64,000 bases of DNA from contig NC_052404.1 of assembly GCF_009389715.1 (NCBI RefSeq), forward strand, positions 6,718,745-6,782,744. The letters run 5' to 3'. Every line of letters starts with the position of its first letter. Positions within the stretch are counted from its first letter, which is position 1. Positions 48,626 through 59,349 of the stretch are shown here, in pieces. The notes below the pieces were generated by a model that saw only the letters and a list, made by a program, of their open reading frames with translations, was not told where the DNA came from and did no database searches. This DNA comes from Phoenix dactylifera (lineage: Eukaryota; Streptophyta; Magnoliopsida; Arecales; Arecaceae). Position numbers and translations under genes: made by a program.

Positions 48626-49934
48626 TGTTGCTGGAAATTGGACCCGGGGGCCGCCGCGAAGCCGGGGAAGGAGGAGCTCCGCTGCTATAGGGGGCGGACG
48701 GCGGTGCGCCGGCTGGCTGCGTCCTCCGCTGCGGGGGGGTGTGCAAGTCCTGCAAGGAAAACCGGTGGCCGGGCTCCCCGGCGCCGGCCCTCCGATGCCT
48801 AAGTCAGTGGGGACAAGTATGTGGAGAGAGCAGGGAAGAGAGTATATAGAGAAGACAACAAGAACATTTGGATAAGATAAAGAAGACGAAGAGGATGATG
48901 TCCTCAATTGCATCTGTGCTTCCCGGCGGGTTCAGTCCCGGGGATCTGTCTCCGTTTTTGTTCCCCCCCTCCCTTGGTTCTCCCAGGTTCCCTTTTATAG
49001 GAGGGGATTACGTTACCTGGGAGGTAACCGGGGGATTTGTCCCTGTCTGTAATAATTGGGCACGATTTGGCCCATTTATGGCGTAGTGGAGAACGGGGCC
49101 GAATCAGACCGGAACCAGGGAGTTGTTACGGTCGATCGGACCTGTTGGAGTGGTTGAACCGCCGGCCGTAGCGGGCCTGGGGTCTGTGGATGGTAAGTGC
49201 ATTTATTACCGAATGAACCGGCGGCCAGGTAGAGCCATACGCTCTGATGGTTCAGTGATCCGGAGATCGTCTTGGGCCGTGTTCATTAAATGCCTGGGTG
49301 CATCGGAGACTTGAGAGAGTCTCGTGCATTAATGGCAGGTCGTGCCGAATACCTGCGAAGATCTTATGCCTTGATGGCTTGGAGATAGTGGCAGGTTATA
49401 GTGGAGTTGTCAGGTCCCTTAGAGGGTTAGGTGGAAATTGGATATTTGGCTAAGGCATGGACTCGGCCTGCTGTGCTCGGCCTTCTGGTCTCGGCCTTCT
49501 GGTCTCGGCTCTCTGGTCTCGGCCTTCTGGTCTCGGCTCTCTGGTCTCGGCCCTCTGGTCTCGGCTCTCTGGTCTCGGCTCTCTGGTCTCGACCTTCTAG
49601 TCTCGGCTCTCTGGTCTATGAGCTCGAGAGCGGAAGAGCCCAATCACTTAGGATGAGCTCGAGAGCGGAAGAGCCCGATCACTTAGGATGAGCTCGAGAG
49701 CGGAAGAGCCCGATCACTTAGGATGAGCTCGAGAGCGGAAGAGCCCAATCACTTAGGATGAGCTCGAGAGCGGAAGAGCCCGATCACTTAGGATGAGCTC
49801 GAGAGCGGAAGAGCCCGATCACTTAGGATGAGCTCGAGAGCGGAAGAGCTCCATCACTTAGGATGAGCTCGAGCTTGCTGATGGATTTGGGTGCTATAAT
49901 TACATTTGTGGGGTGGTCCATTTTTCCACCAACA
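48626..49934 (-). repeat. LTR D
   Basis: 1309 bp, TGTTG...CAACA. Minus-strand TATA at 48991-48999. U3 holds about ten 14-bp TCTCGGCCTTCTGG-type units (49468-49618) and seven 35-bp units with GAGCTCGAGAGCGGAAGAGC (about 49620-49866). Nearly identical to LTR E except for unit numbers. Confidence 0.9.
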
Positions 49935-49948
49935 CTACCCCCCGACTT
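49935..49948 (-). other. polypurine tract next to LTR D
   Basis: Reads AAGTCGGGGGGTAG on the minus strand, the same as at 6465-6478. Confidence 0.75.
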
Positions 49949-50002
49949 CCGAGTCCGAGCTGCTTTTTGGCTCGGGCGAAGGAAGTAGTTCAGTCATCGA
50001 TC

Positions 50003-52170
50003 GTCCTGGTGCTGTGAGCGTTCTTACACCAAGGCGACTGAAGACGCTTTTTCTGCTCGGAGTCCGTTCTTTGGGGACGTCGGCAGAGAAGAATCCAAGT
50101 AAAGATAAATGAGAATGTAAAGACATTAAATGAATGGGTACCTTGTACCGTGTGCGTCCTTGCGCCGAGGCGACTGAAGACGCTTCTCTGCTCGGACTCC
50201 GTTCTTTGGGGACGTCGGCAGAGAAAAGTCCAAGAATAAAATAATGTAAAGACATTAAATGAATGGGTACCTTGTACCGTGTGCGTCCTTGCGCCGAGGC
50301 GACTGAAGACGCTTCTCTGCTCGGACTCCGTTTTTGGAGGGCGTCGACAGAGAAATCCAATAATAGGTAATGTAAAGACATTAAATAAATAGGTACCTTG
50401 TACCGTGTGCGTCCTGGCGCCGAGGCAACTGAAGACGCTTCTCTGCTCGGACTCCGTTTTTGGAGGGCGTCGACAGAGAAATCCAATAATAGGTAATGTA
50501 AAGACATTAAATAAATAGGTACCTTGTACCGTGTGCGTCCTGGCGCCGAGGCGACTGAAGACGCTTCTCTGCTCGGACTCCGTTTTTGGAGGGCGTCGAC
50601 AGAGAAATCCAATAATAGGTAATGTAAAGACATTAAATAAATAGGTACCTTGTACCGTGTGCGTCCTGGCGCCGAGGCGACTGAAGACGCTTCTCTGCTC
50701 GGACTCCGTTTTTGGAGGGCGTCGACAGAGAAATCCAATAATAGGTAATGTAAAGACATTAAATAAATAGGTACCTTGTACCGTGTGCGTCCTGATGCCG
50801 AGGCGACTGAAGACGCTTCTCTGCTCGGACTCCGTTTTTGGAGGGCGTCGACAGAGAAATCCAATAATAGGTAATGTAAAGACATTAAATAAATAGGTAC
50901 CTTGTACCGTGTGCGTCCTGGCGCCGAGGCGACTGAAGACGCTTCTCTGCTCGGACTCCATTTTTGGAGGGCGTCGACAGAGAAATCCAATAATAGGTAA
51001 TGTAAAGACATTAAATAAATAGGTACCTTGTACCGTGTGCGTCCTGGCGCCGAGGCGACTGAAGACGCTTCTCTGCTCGGACTCCGTTTTTGGAGGGCGT
51101 CGACAGAGAAATCCAATAATAGGTAATGTAAAGATATTAAATAAATAGGTACCTTGTACCGTGTGCGTCCTGGCGCCGAGGCGACTGAAGACGCTTCTCT
51201 GCTCGGACTCCGTTTTTGGAGGGCGTCGACAGAGAAATCCAATAATAGGTAATGTAAAGACATTAAATAAATAGGTACCTTGTACCGTGTGCGTCCTGGC
51301 GCCGAGGCGACTGAAGACGCTTCTCTGCTCGGACTCCGTTTTTGGAGGGCGTCGACAGAGAAATCCAATAATAGGTAATGTAAAGACATTAAATAAATAG
51401 GTACCTTGTACCGTGTGCGTCCTTGCGCCGAGGCGACTGAAGACGCTTCTCTGCTCGGACTCCGTTCTTTGGGGACGTCGGCAGAGAAAAGTCCAAGAAT
51501 AAAATAATGTAAAGACATTAAATGAATGGGTACCTTGTACCGTGTGCGTCCTTGCGCCGAGGCGACTGAAGACGCTTCTCTGCTCGGACTCCGTTCTTTG
51601 GGGACGTCGGCAGAGAAAAGTCCAAGAATAAAATAATGTAAAGACATTAAATGAATGGGTACCTTGTACCGTGTGCGTCCTTGCGCCGAGGCGACTGAAG
51701 ACGCTTCTCTGCTCAGACTCCGTTCTTTGGGGACGTCGGCAGAGAAAAGTCCAAGTAAAGATAAATGAGAATGTAAAGACATTAAATGAATGGGTACCTT
51801 GTACCGTGTGCGTCCTTGCGCCGAGGCGACCGAAGACGCTTCTCTGCTCGGACTCCGTTCTTTGGGGACGTCGGCAGAGAAAAGTCCAAGAATAAAATAA
51901 TGTAAAGACATTAAATGAATGGGTACCTTGTACCGTGTGCGTCCTTGCGCCGAGGCGACTGAAGATGCTTCTCTGCTCGGACTCCGTTCTTTGGGGACGT
52001 CGGCAGAGAAATCCAATAATAGACAATATGGAGACATTAACGTAGAAACATTAAGTAAATGGGTACCTTGTACCGTGTGCGTCCTTGCGCCGAGGCGACT
52101 GAAGACCCTTCTCTGCTCGGACTCCGTTCTTTGGGGACGTCGGCAGAGAAATCCAAAAATAGAAGAGCGG
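50003..52170 (-). repeat. 126/129-bp tandem array (about 17 units), open in two minus-strand frames
   Basis: The anchor GGTACCTTGTACCGTG recurs 16 times. Anchor intervals are 129, then nine of 126, then 129, 129, 135, 129 and 140. Inner units (50267-51400) carry TTTTTGGAGGGCGTCGAC; outer units carry TTCTTTGGGGACGTCGGC. So one variant was amplified in the middle of an older array. Because intervals up to the last are multiples of three and the unit lacks stops, two minus-strand frames stay open for about 680-700 codons (49935-52037). The translated repeat (42-43 residues, core SPSREASSVASAQGRTRYKV in one frame) has no known domain. It most likely is noncoding 3' UTR satellite. Confidence 0.9.
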
Positions 52171-52189
52171 GCTGAGCTCGTTGGCTGAA

Positions 52190-55100
52190 GAAGATGGAGC
52201 GCGAGACGAGCTCGTCCGGTCAGAGAGGACCGCTAACTCATAGCCGATGGAGCACGAGCCGAGCTCGTCCGGTCAGAGAGGACCGCTAACTCATATTCGG
52301 GGAGCACGAGCCGAGCTCGACGGTGGAAGCCGATGGAGCACGAGCCGAGCTCGTCCGGTCAGAGAGGACCGCTAACTCATATTCGGAGAGCACGAGCCGA
52401 GCTCGACGGTGGAAGCCGATGGAGCACGAGCCGAGCTCGTCCGGTCAGAGAGGACCGCTAACTCATAGCCGATGGAGCACGAGCCGAGCTCATCCGGTCA
52501 GAGAGGACCGCTAACTCATAGCCGATGGAGCACGAGCCGAGCTCGTCCGGTCAGAGAGGACCGCTAACTCATATTCGGGGAGCACGAGCCGAGCTCGACG
52601 GTGGAAGCCGATGGAGCACGAGCCGAGCTCGTCCGGTCAGAGAGGACCGCTAACTCATAGCCGATGGAGCACGAGCCGAGCTCGTCCGGTCAGAGAGGAC
52701 CGCTAACTCATATTCGGGGAGCACGAGCCGAGCTCGACGGTGGAAGCCGATGGAGCACGAGCCGAGCTCGTCCGGTCAGAGAGGACCGCTAACTCATATT
52801 CGGGGAGCACGAGCCGAGCTCGACGGTGGAAGCCGATGGAGCACGAGCCGAGCTCGTCCGGTCAGAGAGGACCGCTAACTCATATTCGGGGAGCACGAGC
52901 CGAGCTCGACGGTGGAAGCCGATGGAGCACGAGCCGAGCTCGTCCGGTCAGAGAGGACCGCTAACTCATAGCCGATGGAGCACGAGCCGAGCTCGTCCGG
53001 TCAGAGAGGACCGCTAACTCATCTCCCGACGTCTCGGGCATCCCTATAGCCGGGGCATCCCGACGTCTCGGGGCATCCCGACGGATCGAGGCATCCCGAC
53101 GTCTCGGGGCATCCTGACCGTGGTCAGGGTAGGAGCACAAGCCGAGCTCGTCCGGTCAGAGAGGACCGCTAACTCATAGCCGATGGAGCACGAGCCGAGC
53201 TCGTCCGGTCAGAGAGGACCGCTAACTCATAGCCGATGGAGCACGAGCCGAGCTCGTCCGGTCAAAGAGGACCGCTAACTCATCTCCCGACGTCTCGGGC
53301 CGTCCCGACAGATCGGGGCATCCCATTGCGGCAGGGCATCCCAATATATTGGGGCATCCTGACGTCTCAGGGTAGGAGCACGAGCCGAGCTCGTCCGGTC
53401 AGAGAGGACCGCTAACTCATAGCCGATGGAGCACGAGCCGAGCTCGTCCGGTCAGAGAGGACCGCTAACTCATATTCGGGGAGCACGAGCCGAGCTCGAC
53501 GGTGGAAGCCGATGGAGCACGAGCCGAGCTCGTCCGGTCAGAGAGGACCGCTAACTCATATTCGGAGAGCACGAGCCGAGCTCGACGGTGGAAGCCGATG
53601 GAGCACGAGCCGAGCTCGTCCGGTCAGAGAGGACCGCTAACTCATAGCCGATGGAGCACGAGCCGAGCTCGTCCGGTCAGAGAGGACCGCTAACTCATAT
53701 TCGGGGAGCACGAGCCGAGCTCGACGGTGGAAGCCGATGGAGCACGAGCCGAGCTCGTCCGGTCAGAGAGGACCGCTAACTCATAGCCGATGGAGCACGA
53801 GCCGAGCTCGTCCGGTCAGAGAGGACCGCTAACTCATAGCCGATGGAGCACGAGCCGAGCTCGTTCGGTCAGAGAGGACCGCTAACTCATATTCGGGGAG
53901 CACGAGCCGAGCTCGACGGTGGAAGCCGATGGAGCACGAGCCGAGCTCGTCCGGTCAGAGAGGACCGCTAACTCATATTCGGGGAGCACGAGCCGAGCTC
54001 GACGGTGGAAGCCGATGGAGCACGAGCCGAGCTCGTCCGGTCAGAGAGGACCGCTAACTCATAGCCGATGGAGCACGAGCCGAGCTCGTCCGGTCAAAGA
54101 GGACCGCTAACTCATCTCCCGACGTCTCGGGCCGTCCCGACAGATCGGGGCATCCCATTGCGGCAGGGCATCCCAATATATTGGGGCATCCTGACGTCTC
54201 AGGGTAGGAGCACGAGCCGAGCTCGTCCGGTCAGAGAGGACCGCTAACTCATAGCCGATGGAGCACGAGCCGAGCTCGTCCGGTCAGAGAGGACCGCTAA
54301 CTCATATTCGGGGAGCACGAGCCGAGCTCGACGGTGGAAGCCGATGGAGCACGAGCCGAGCTCGTCCGGTCAGAGAGGACCGCTAACTCATATTCGGAGA
54401 GCACGAGCCGAGCTCGACGGTGGAAGCCGATGGAGCACGAGCCGAGCTCGTCCGGTCAGAGAGGACCGCTAACTCATAGCCGATGGAGCACGAGCCGAGC
54501 TCGTCCGGTCAGAGAGGACCGCTAACTCATATTCGGGGAGCACGAGCCGAGCTCGACGGTGGAAGCCGATGGAGCACGAGCCGAGCTCGTCCGGTCAGAG
54601 AGGACCGCTAACTCATAGCCGATGGAGCACGAGCCGAGCTCGTCCGGTCAGAGAGGACCGCTAACTCATAGCCGATGGAGCACGAGCCGAGCTCGTTCGG
54701 TCAGAGAGGACCGCTAACTCATATTCGGGGAGCACGAGCCGAGCTCGACGGTGGAAGCCGATGGAGCACGAGCCGAGCTCGTCCGGTCAGAGAGGACCGC
54801 TAACTCATATTCGGGGAGCACGAGCCGAGCTCGACGGTGGAAGCCGATGGAGCACGAGCCGAGCTCGTCCGGTCAGAGAGGACCGCTAACTCATATTCGG
54901 GGAGCACGAGCCGAGCTCGACGGTGGAAGCCGATGGAGCACGAGCCGAGCTCGTCCGGTCAGAGAGGACCGCTAACTCATAGCCGATGGAGCACGAGCCG
55001 AGCTCGTCCGGTCAGAGAGGACCGCTAACTCATCTCCCGACGTCTCGGGCATCCCTATAGCCGGGGCATCCCGACGTCTCGGGGCATCCCGACGGATCGA

Positions 55101-55722
55101 GGCATCCCGACGTCTCGGGGCATCCTGACCGTGGTCAGGGTAGGAGCACGAGCCGAGCTCGTCCGGTCAGAGAGGACCGCTAACTCATAGCCGATGGAGC
55201 ACGAGCCGAGCTCGTCCGGTCAGAGAGGACCGCTAACTCATAGCCGATGGAGCACGAGCCGAGCTCGTTCGGTCAGAGAGGACCGCTAACTCATCTCCCG
55301 ACGTCTCGGGCCGTCCCGACAGATCGGGGCATCCCATTGCGGCAGGGCATCCCAATATATTGGGGCATCCTGACGTCTCAGGGTAGGAGCACGAGCCGAG
55401 CTCGTCCGGTCAGAGAGGACCGCTAACTCATAGCCGATGGAGCACGAGCCGAGCTCGTCCGGTCAGAGAGGACCGCTAACTCATATTCGGAGAGCACGAG
55501 CCGAGCTCGACGGTGGAAGCCGATGGAGCACGAGCCGAGCTCATCCGGTCAGAGAGGACCGCTAACTCATATCCCGACGTCTCGGGCGTCCCTATAGCCG
55601 GGGCATCCCGACGTCTCGGGCCATCCCGACGAATCGGGGCATCCCAATATATTGGGGCATCCTGACGTCTCAGGGCATCCTGACCGTGGTCAGGGTAGGA
55701 GAACGAGCCGAGCTCGTTGGCT
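52190..55722 (-). repeat. higher-order array of 53-, 33- and 18-bp inverted-repeat units
   Basis: Three unit types alternate. The 53-bp unit contains CGAGCCGAGCTCG and CCGGTCAGAGAGGACCG. The 33-bp unit starts ATTCGGGGAGCACGAG and contains CGAGCTCGACGG. Blocks of 18-bp hairpin units have the form CCCGACGTCTCGGGGCAT. All have short self-complementary stems. Larger duplications are superimposed: landmarks recur at an offset of 2011 bp (52381/54392, 53022/55033, 53128/55139, 53371/55382) and of 832 bp (53371/54203, 53560/54392). The many 63-74-codon frames are repeat by-products. Confidence 0.92.
53022..53130. repeat. 18-bp hairpin-unit block (first of six)
   Basis: Units of the form CCCGA-nnnn-TCGGG joined by GCAT. 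The other blocks are about 53282-53370, 54114-54202, 55033-55141, 55303-55381 and 55569-55699. Stem variants include CCCAATATATTGGG (a perfect palindrome), CCTGACGTCTCAGG and CCTGACCGTGGTCAGG. Confidence 0.85.
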
Positions 55723-56093
55723 AACCTGAAAATAGATAAAACATTGAATTTATTTGAAGCCAAAGTGGCGTCCTGTACCTTTTGGAGATATTTTGATAGC
55801 TCTCGAGCTTCGAAGTCCCTCAGGACTTGGTTCGGCACCGGCCTTCTTTGGCTTGATTTTTTAGGTGTTTTGCGCTCGGGTTTCTGAGCTCGGTCTGCAT
55901 GAGCTCGACGGGGGCTTCAATGATGGCGACGCTCTGAAAGGGGAGCAATGTCGCGGGCGCCGTCCCAAGGACTTACGCCCGTAAGGAGGGAGTACATGCT
56001 GGTTTCTTGCTTGCTGCCGGAAGACAGAAGACTTGGAAGGATAATGGGATTTAATGGGGCTGTACCTTTGTCACAGAGGCTTACAATCCCATT

Positions 56094-56465
56094 TTAAAGC
56101 TCCATAACTTTCTTTCTCCAGACCTCAGCTTTTATTTCTCTTTCCCCCCAACTCGTTGACGTGAGACTTGGACTACTACTTCTCACTGGTTGCCCCCACA
56201 TACGTCGTTGCAGCGGGAGCCATGCCCGATTCGAGATGGCTCGGGAGTCAGGAGAAAGTTTCTTCCTCTGCTTCACATGATTCCGTGGAGGCGGCACAGG
56301 AGGGGCCTCCACTTGTTGCAGGCTTTGGGCTGCAAATAGCTAGCGCTTGGACTTGCTGCACAAGCGCATCGAAGTGCTCGAGTTGGACTTGTGGAACTTG
56401 ATCTACCGGAGATCTTAATGGTGAATTTTGGACTGAGCGTTTGGGACTTGGAGCATGATACTCGA
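56094..56465 (-). pseudogene. gag remnant, 5' truncated
   Basis: Minus-strand sequence homologous to 7562-7835: the PPVPPPRNHVKQRKK tract and the QALA-like helical segment are recognisable but frames are broken. It ends abruptly at 56465 where flank copy 2 begins, so the gag start codon and primer site are gone. Confidence 0.6.
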
Positions 56466-56618
56466 ATTTTGTGATGCATGTTATTTCTTCAAATAGGTCA
56501 TTTGATTTTTATTTTCATTTTATGCTTATTTTATTTATTTTGAAGTAAGAGGAGAGAGAGGCTTCCTCTCTCTCCTCTCTCTCCTCTTACTATACTATAC
56601 CATATATGGCAATAGTAT
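56466..56618 (+). repeat. left flank copy 2
   Basis: Collinear copy of 48473-48625 (offset 7993), ending in AGTAT directly before LTR E. Confidence 0.9.
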
Positions 56619-57821
56619 TGTTGCTGGAAATTGGACCCGGGGGCCGCCGCGAAGCCGGGGAAGGAGGAGCTCCGCTGCTACAGGGGGCGGACGGTGGTGC
56701 GCCGGCTGGCTGCGTCCTCCGCTGCGGGGGGGTGTGCAAGTCCTGCAAGGAAAACCGGTGGCCGGGCTCCCCGGCGCCGGCCCTCCGATGCCTAAGTCAG
56801 TGGGGACAAGTATGTGGAGAGAGCAGGGAAGAGAGTATATGGAGAAGACAGCAAGAACATTTGGATAAGATAAAGAAGACGAAAAGGATGATGTCCTCAA
56901 TTGCGTCTGTGCTTCCCGGCGGGTTCAGTCCCTGGGATCTATCTCCGTTTTTGTTCCCCCCTCCCTTGGTTCTCCCAGGTTCCCTTTTATAGGAGGGGAT
57001 TACGTTACCTGGGAGGTAACCGGGGGATTTGTCCCTGTCTGTAATAATTGGGCACGATTTGGCCCATTTATGGTGTAGTGGAGAACGGGGCCGAATCAGA
57101 CCGGAACCAGGGAGTTGTCACGGTCGATCGGACCTGTTGGAGTGGTTGAACCGCCGGCCGTAGCGGGCCTGGGGTCTGTGGATGGTAAGTGCATTTATTA
57201 CCGAATGAACCGGCGGCCAGGTAGAGCCATACGCTCTGATGGTTCAGTGATCCGGAGATCGTCTTGGGCCGTGTTCATTAAATGCCTGGGTGCATCGGAG
57301 ACTTGAGAGAGTCTCGTGCATTAATGGCAGGTCGTGCCGAATACCTGCGAAGATCTTATGCCTTGATGGCTTGGAGATAGTGGCAGGTTATAGTGGAGTT
57401 GTCAGGTCCCTTAGAGGGTTAGGTGGAAATTGGATATTTGGCTAAGGCATGGACTCGGCCTGCTGTGCTCGGCCTTCTGGTCTCGGCCTTCTGGTCTCGG
57501 CCCTCTGGTCTCGGCCTTCTGGTCTCGGCTCTCTGGTCTCGGCTCTCTGGTCTCGGCCTTCTGGTCTCGGCGCTCTGGTCTCGGCTCTCTGGTCTCGGCT
57601 CTCTGGTCTATGAGCTCGAGAGCGGAAGAGCCCAATCACTTAGGATGAGCTCGAGAGCGGAAGAGCCCGATCACTTAGGATGAGCTCAAGAGCGGAAGAG
57701 CCCGATCACTTAGGATGAGCTCGAGAGCGGAAGAGCTCCATCACTTAGAATGAGCTCGAGTTTGCTGATGGATTTGGGTGCTATAATTACATTTGTGGGG
57801 TGGTCCATTTTTCCACCAACA
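56619..57821 (-). repeat. LTR E, solo LTR with AGTAT target duplication
   Basis: 1203 bp, TGTTG...CAACA. Flanked by AGTAT on both sides (56614-56618 and 57822-57826), a perfect 5-bp target duplication, with no internal sequence attached, i.e. a solo LTR. Minus-strand TATA at 56983-56991. It differs from LTR D mainly in having four rather than seven 35-bp units, which accounts for the 106-bp length difference. Confidence 0.88.
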
Positions 57822-58652
57822 AGTATATTTTCATTTTATGCTTATTTTATTTATTTTGAAGTAAGAGGAGAGAGAGGCTTCATTTTATTTATGAAGCAGC
57901 CCTTTTGCAATGAAAAAACAGGGATCACTATTGCCATATATGGTCCCATGATCACTGGATTTGATAAATATACTATATAAGGGACTTGAAACTCGGCGTT
58001 TGCTGGAATTTCCAAACTTGCAGTCAAATAAGTCTCAATAGAAATAGGGGTTCAGAATTCGTGACGCGACCAGACCCGACCCGCTTAGAATTCCAACACT
58101 TTGTTCTAGGTTTTGAGATATTCAAATAATAAAAGAACAACCTCCAAAAAAAAACCCTATCTCTCCCTCTCTTTTCTTCTCTCTCTTCTTCCTTGCTCTA
58201 CACTTGGAATCCATCTCACTTAAGTGGGAAAACTCCAAGAGGGGTGAACCTATGGCACTTTATAGGCCCAATATAGACTAGACCTCTTCATAAGATTGGC
58301 TTCAATACACCTATTTAGCAATGATGATTACACATCATTATTAGATACCTGACTCTAATTGGGTGGGTTTTACCGAACCCATTTAGAGTTAAGGGTAGGG
58401 AAGGGTATTTAAAATAAAACCAATAGCGGGTTCAGGATGGATGCAGGAAATATCATGCCTACCCGAGGCATGCCTTATGGGATTTACTAAAATACCATTT
58501 TTAATTGTTTGCTTATCCTAGTTTAAGATACCTCTGATTTATTAATGAACAATATTTTTACTTACTGCTTGTATTATTTTTGAACTTTTGGTTTGTCATA
58601 TTTTATATTTTGGAATCTAATTAGTTTATCTAATGTTGTGTGAGGTACCGAG

Positions 58653-58693
<41 letters not shown>

Positions 58694-59349
58694 CCTTTTT
58701 ATTTGTTTATTAATTTGTATGCTGAAAGAAATGATATTTATAATTTTATCTACTTTGACTCGTCCAATCTAACCCATCTAACTCTAGGCAAGATGAGATA
58801 GCGTAGGTTCGAAAGTTTAACTATAGTTGCGGAATGGATTTGGGGTGCTCATGTCCACTTGAGGCGGTCCGGATGGGTGCATAGTTCCCATCATGGGACA
58901 GGAGTAGGTAGCTGGTGCACCCAACTCATGGCCATCACGACAGCCATTATGAACTCAGAACTCCTTATAGGGCTGGACACCCAACACAAAGTTAGGCCAC
59001 TGGAATATACATTGAGGAACAGTATATTGGGTTCAAAATCTCATTGGGTACGTCAACGGCTAGATTTTGGCAGCAAATGGAGGGTAGAGGAGAAAGAGAA
59101 CCAAAAATAACTTTTCCATTCACAGCAATGGCGAAGAGAAGAGCCCGTGGAAATAGAGATAATGACCACTTCAATCCTGTGATTCCAAGCCATTCACTAT
59201 ACTTGGAGGTGAGCTGGTTAAGAGAGACAGGTATCTATGCACACCTATCACGTTCCGGGACCCTCTTTTTAACTCCTTTTCCTTGGCAAAAGGAAATAGA
59301 TTGTGTTCTGTCTGAGTAAAAATGAGAAGGATATAACGTGGCCTTGAAA
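57822..59349. other. intergenic DNA, partial flank copy 3 then no gene
   Basis: After AGTAT, 57827 to about 57882 repeats 48518-48573. Further right, AT-rich DNA with a TA microsatellite (58658-58692). 58850-59340 has mixed frames without recognisable domains. Confidence 0.55.
58658..58692. repeat. (TA)n microsatellite
   Basis: About 17 TA dinucleotides. Confidence 0.85.

Larger units (their letters stand above)
48626..56465 (-). mobile_element. LTR retroelement with expanded satellite arrays, 5' end missing
   Basis: Same family and orientation as the array at 5296. It consists of a 3' LTR (48626-49934), purine tract (49935-49948), a 126/129-bp array (50003-52170), a 53/33/18-bp array (52190-55722), and 740 bp matching 7069-7835 including gag remnant. 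It stops inside gag at 56465, about 70 bp short of where primer site and 5' LTR should be, and is joined there to a copy of its own left flank. No pol domain is seen. About 5.7 of the 6.5 kb of internal sequence is tandem repeat. Confidence 0.85.

Noticed and set aside
52323-55028. Many near-identical 63-74-codon frames beginning MEADGARAEL
   Set aside because: They are produced by the 53/33-bp tandem units; no start context, no known domain, and the same DNA is better explained as hairpin repeats.
53000-55700. CRISPR-like array (regular repeats)
   Set aside because: Plant nuclear DNA; there are no unique spacers and no cas genes. The units are contiguous satellite repeats.
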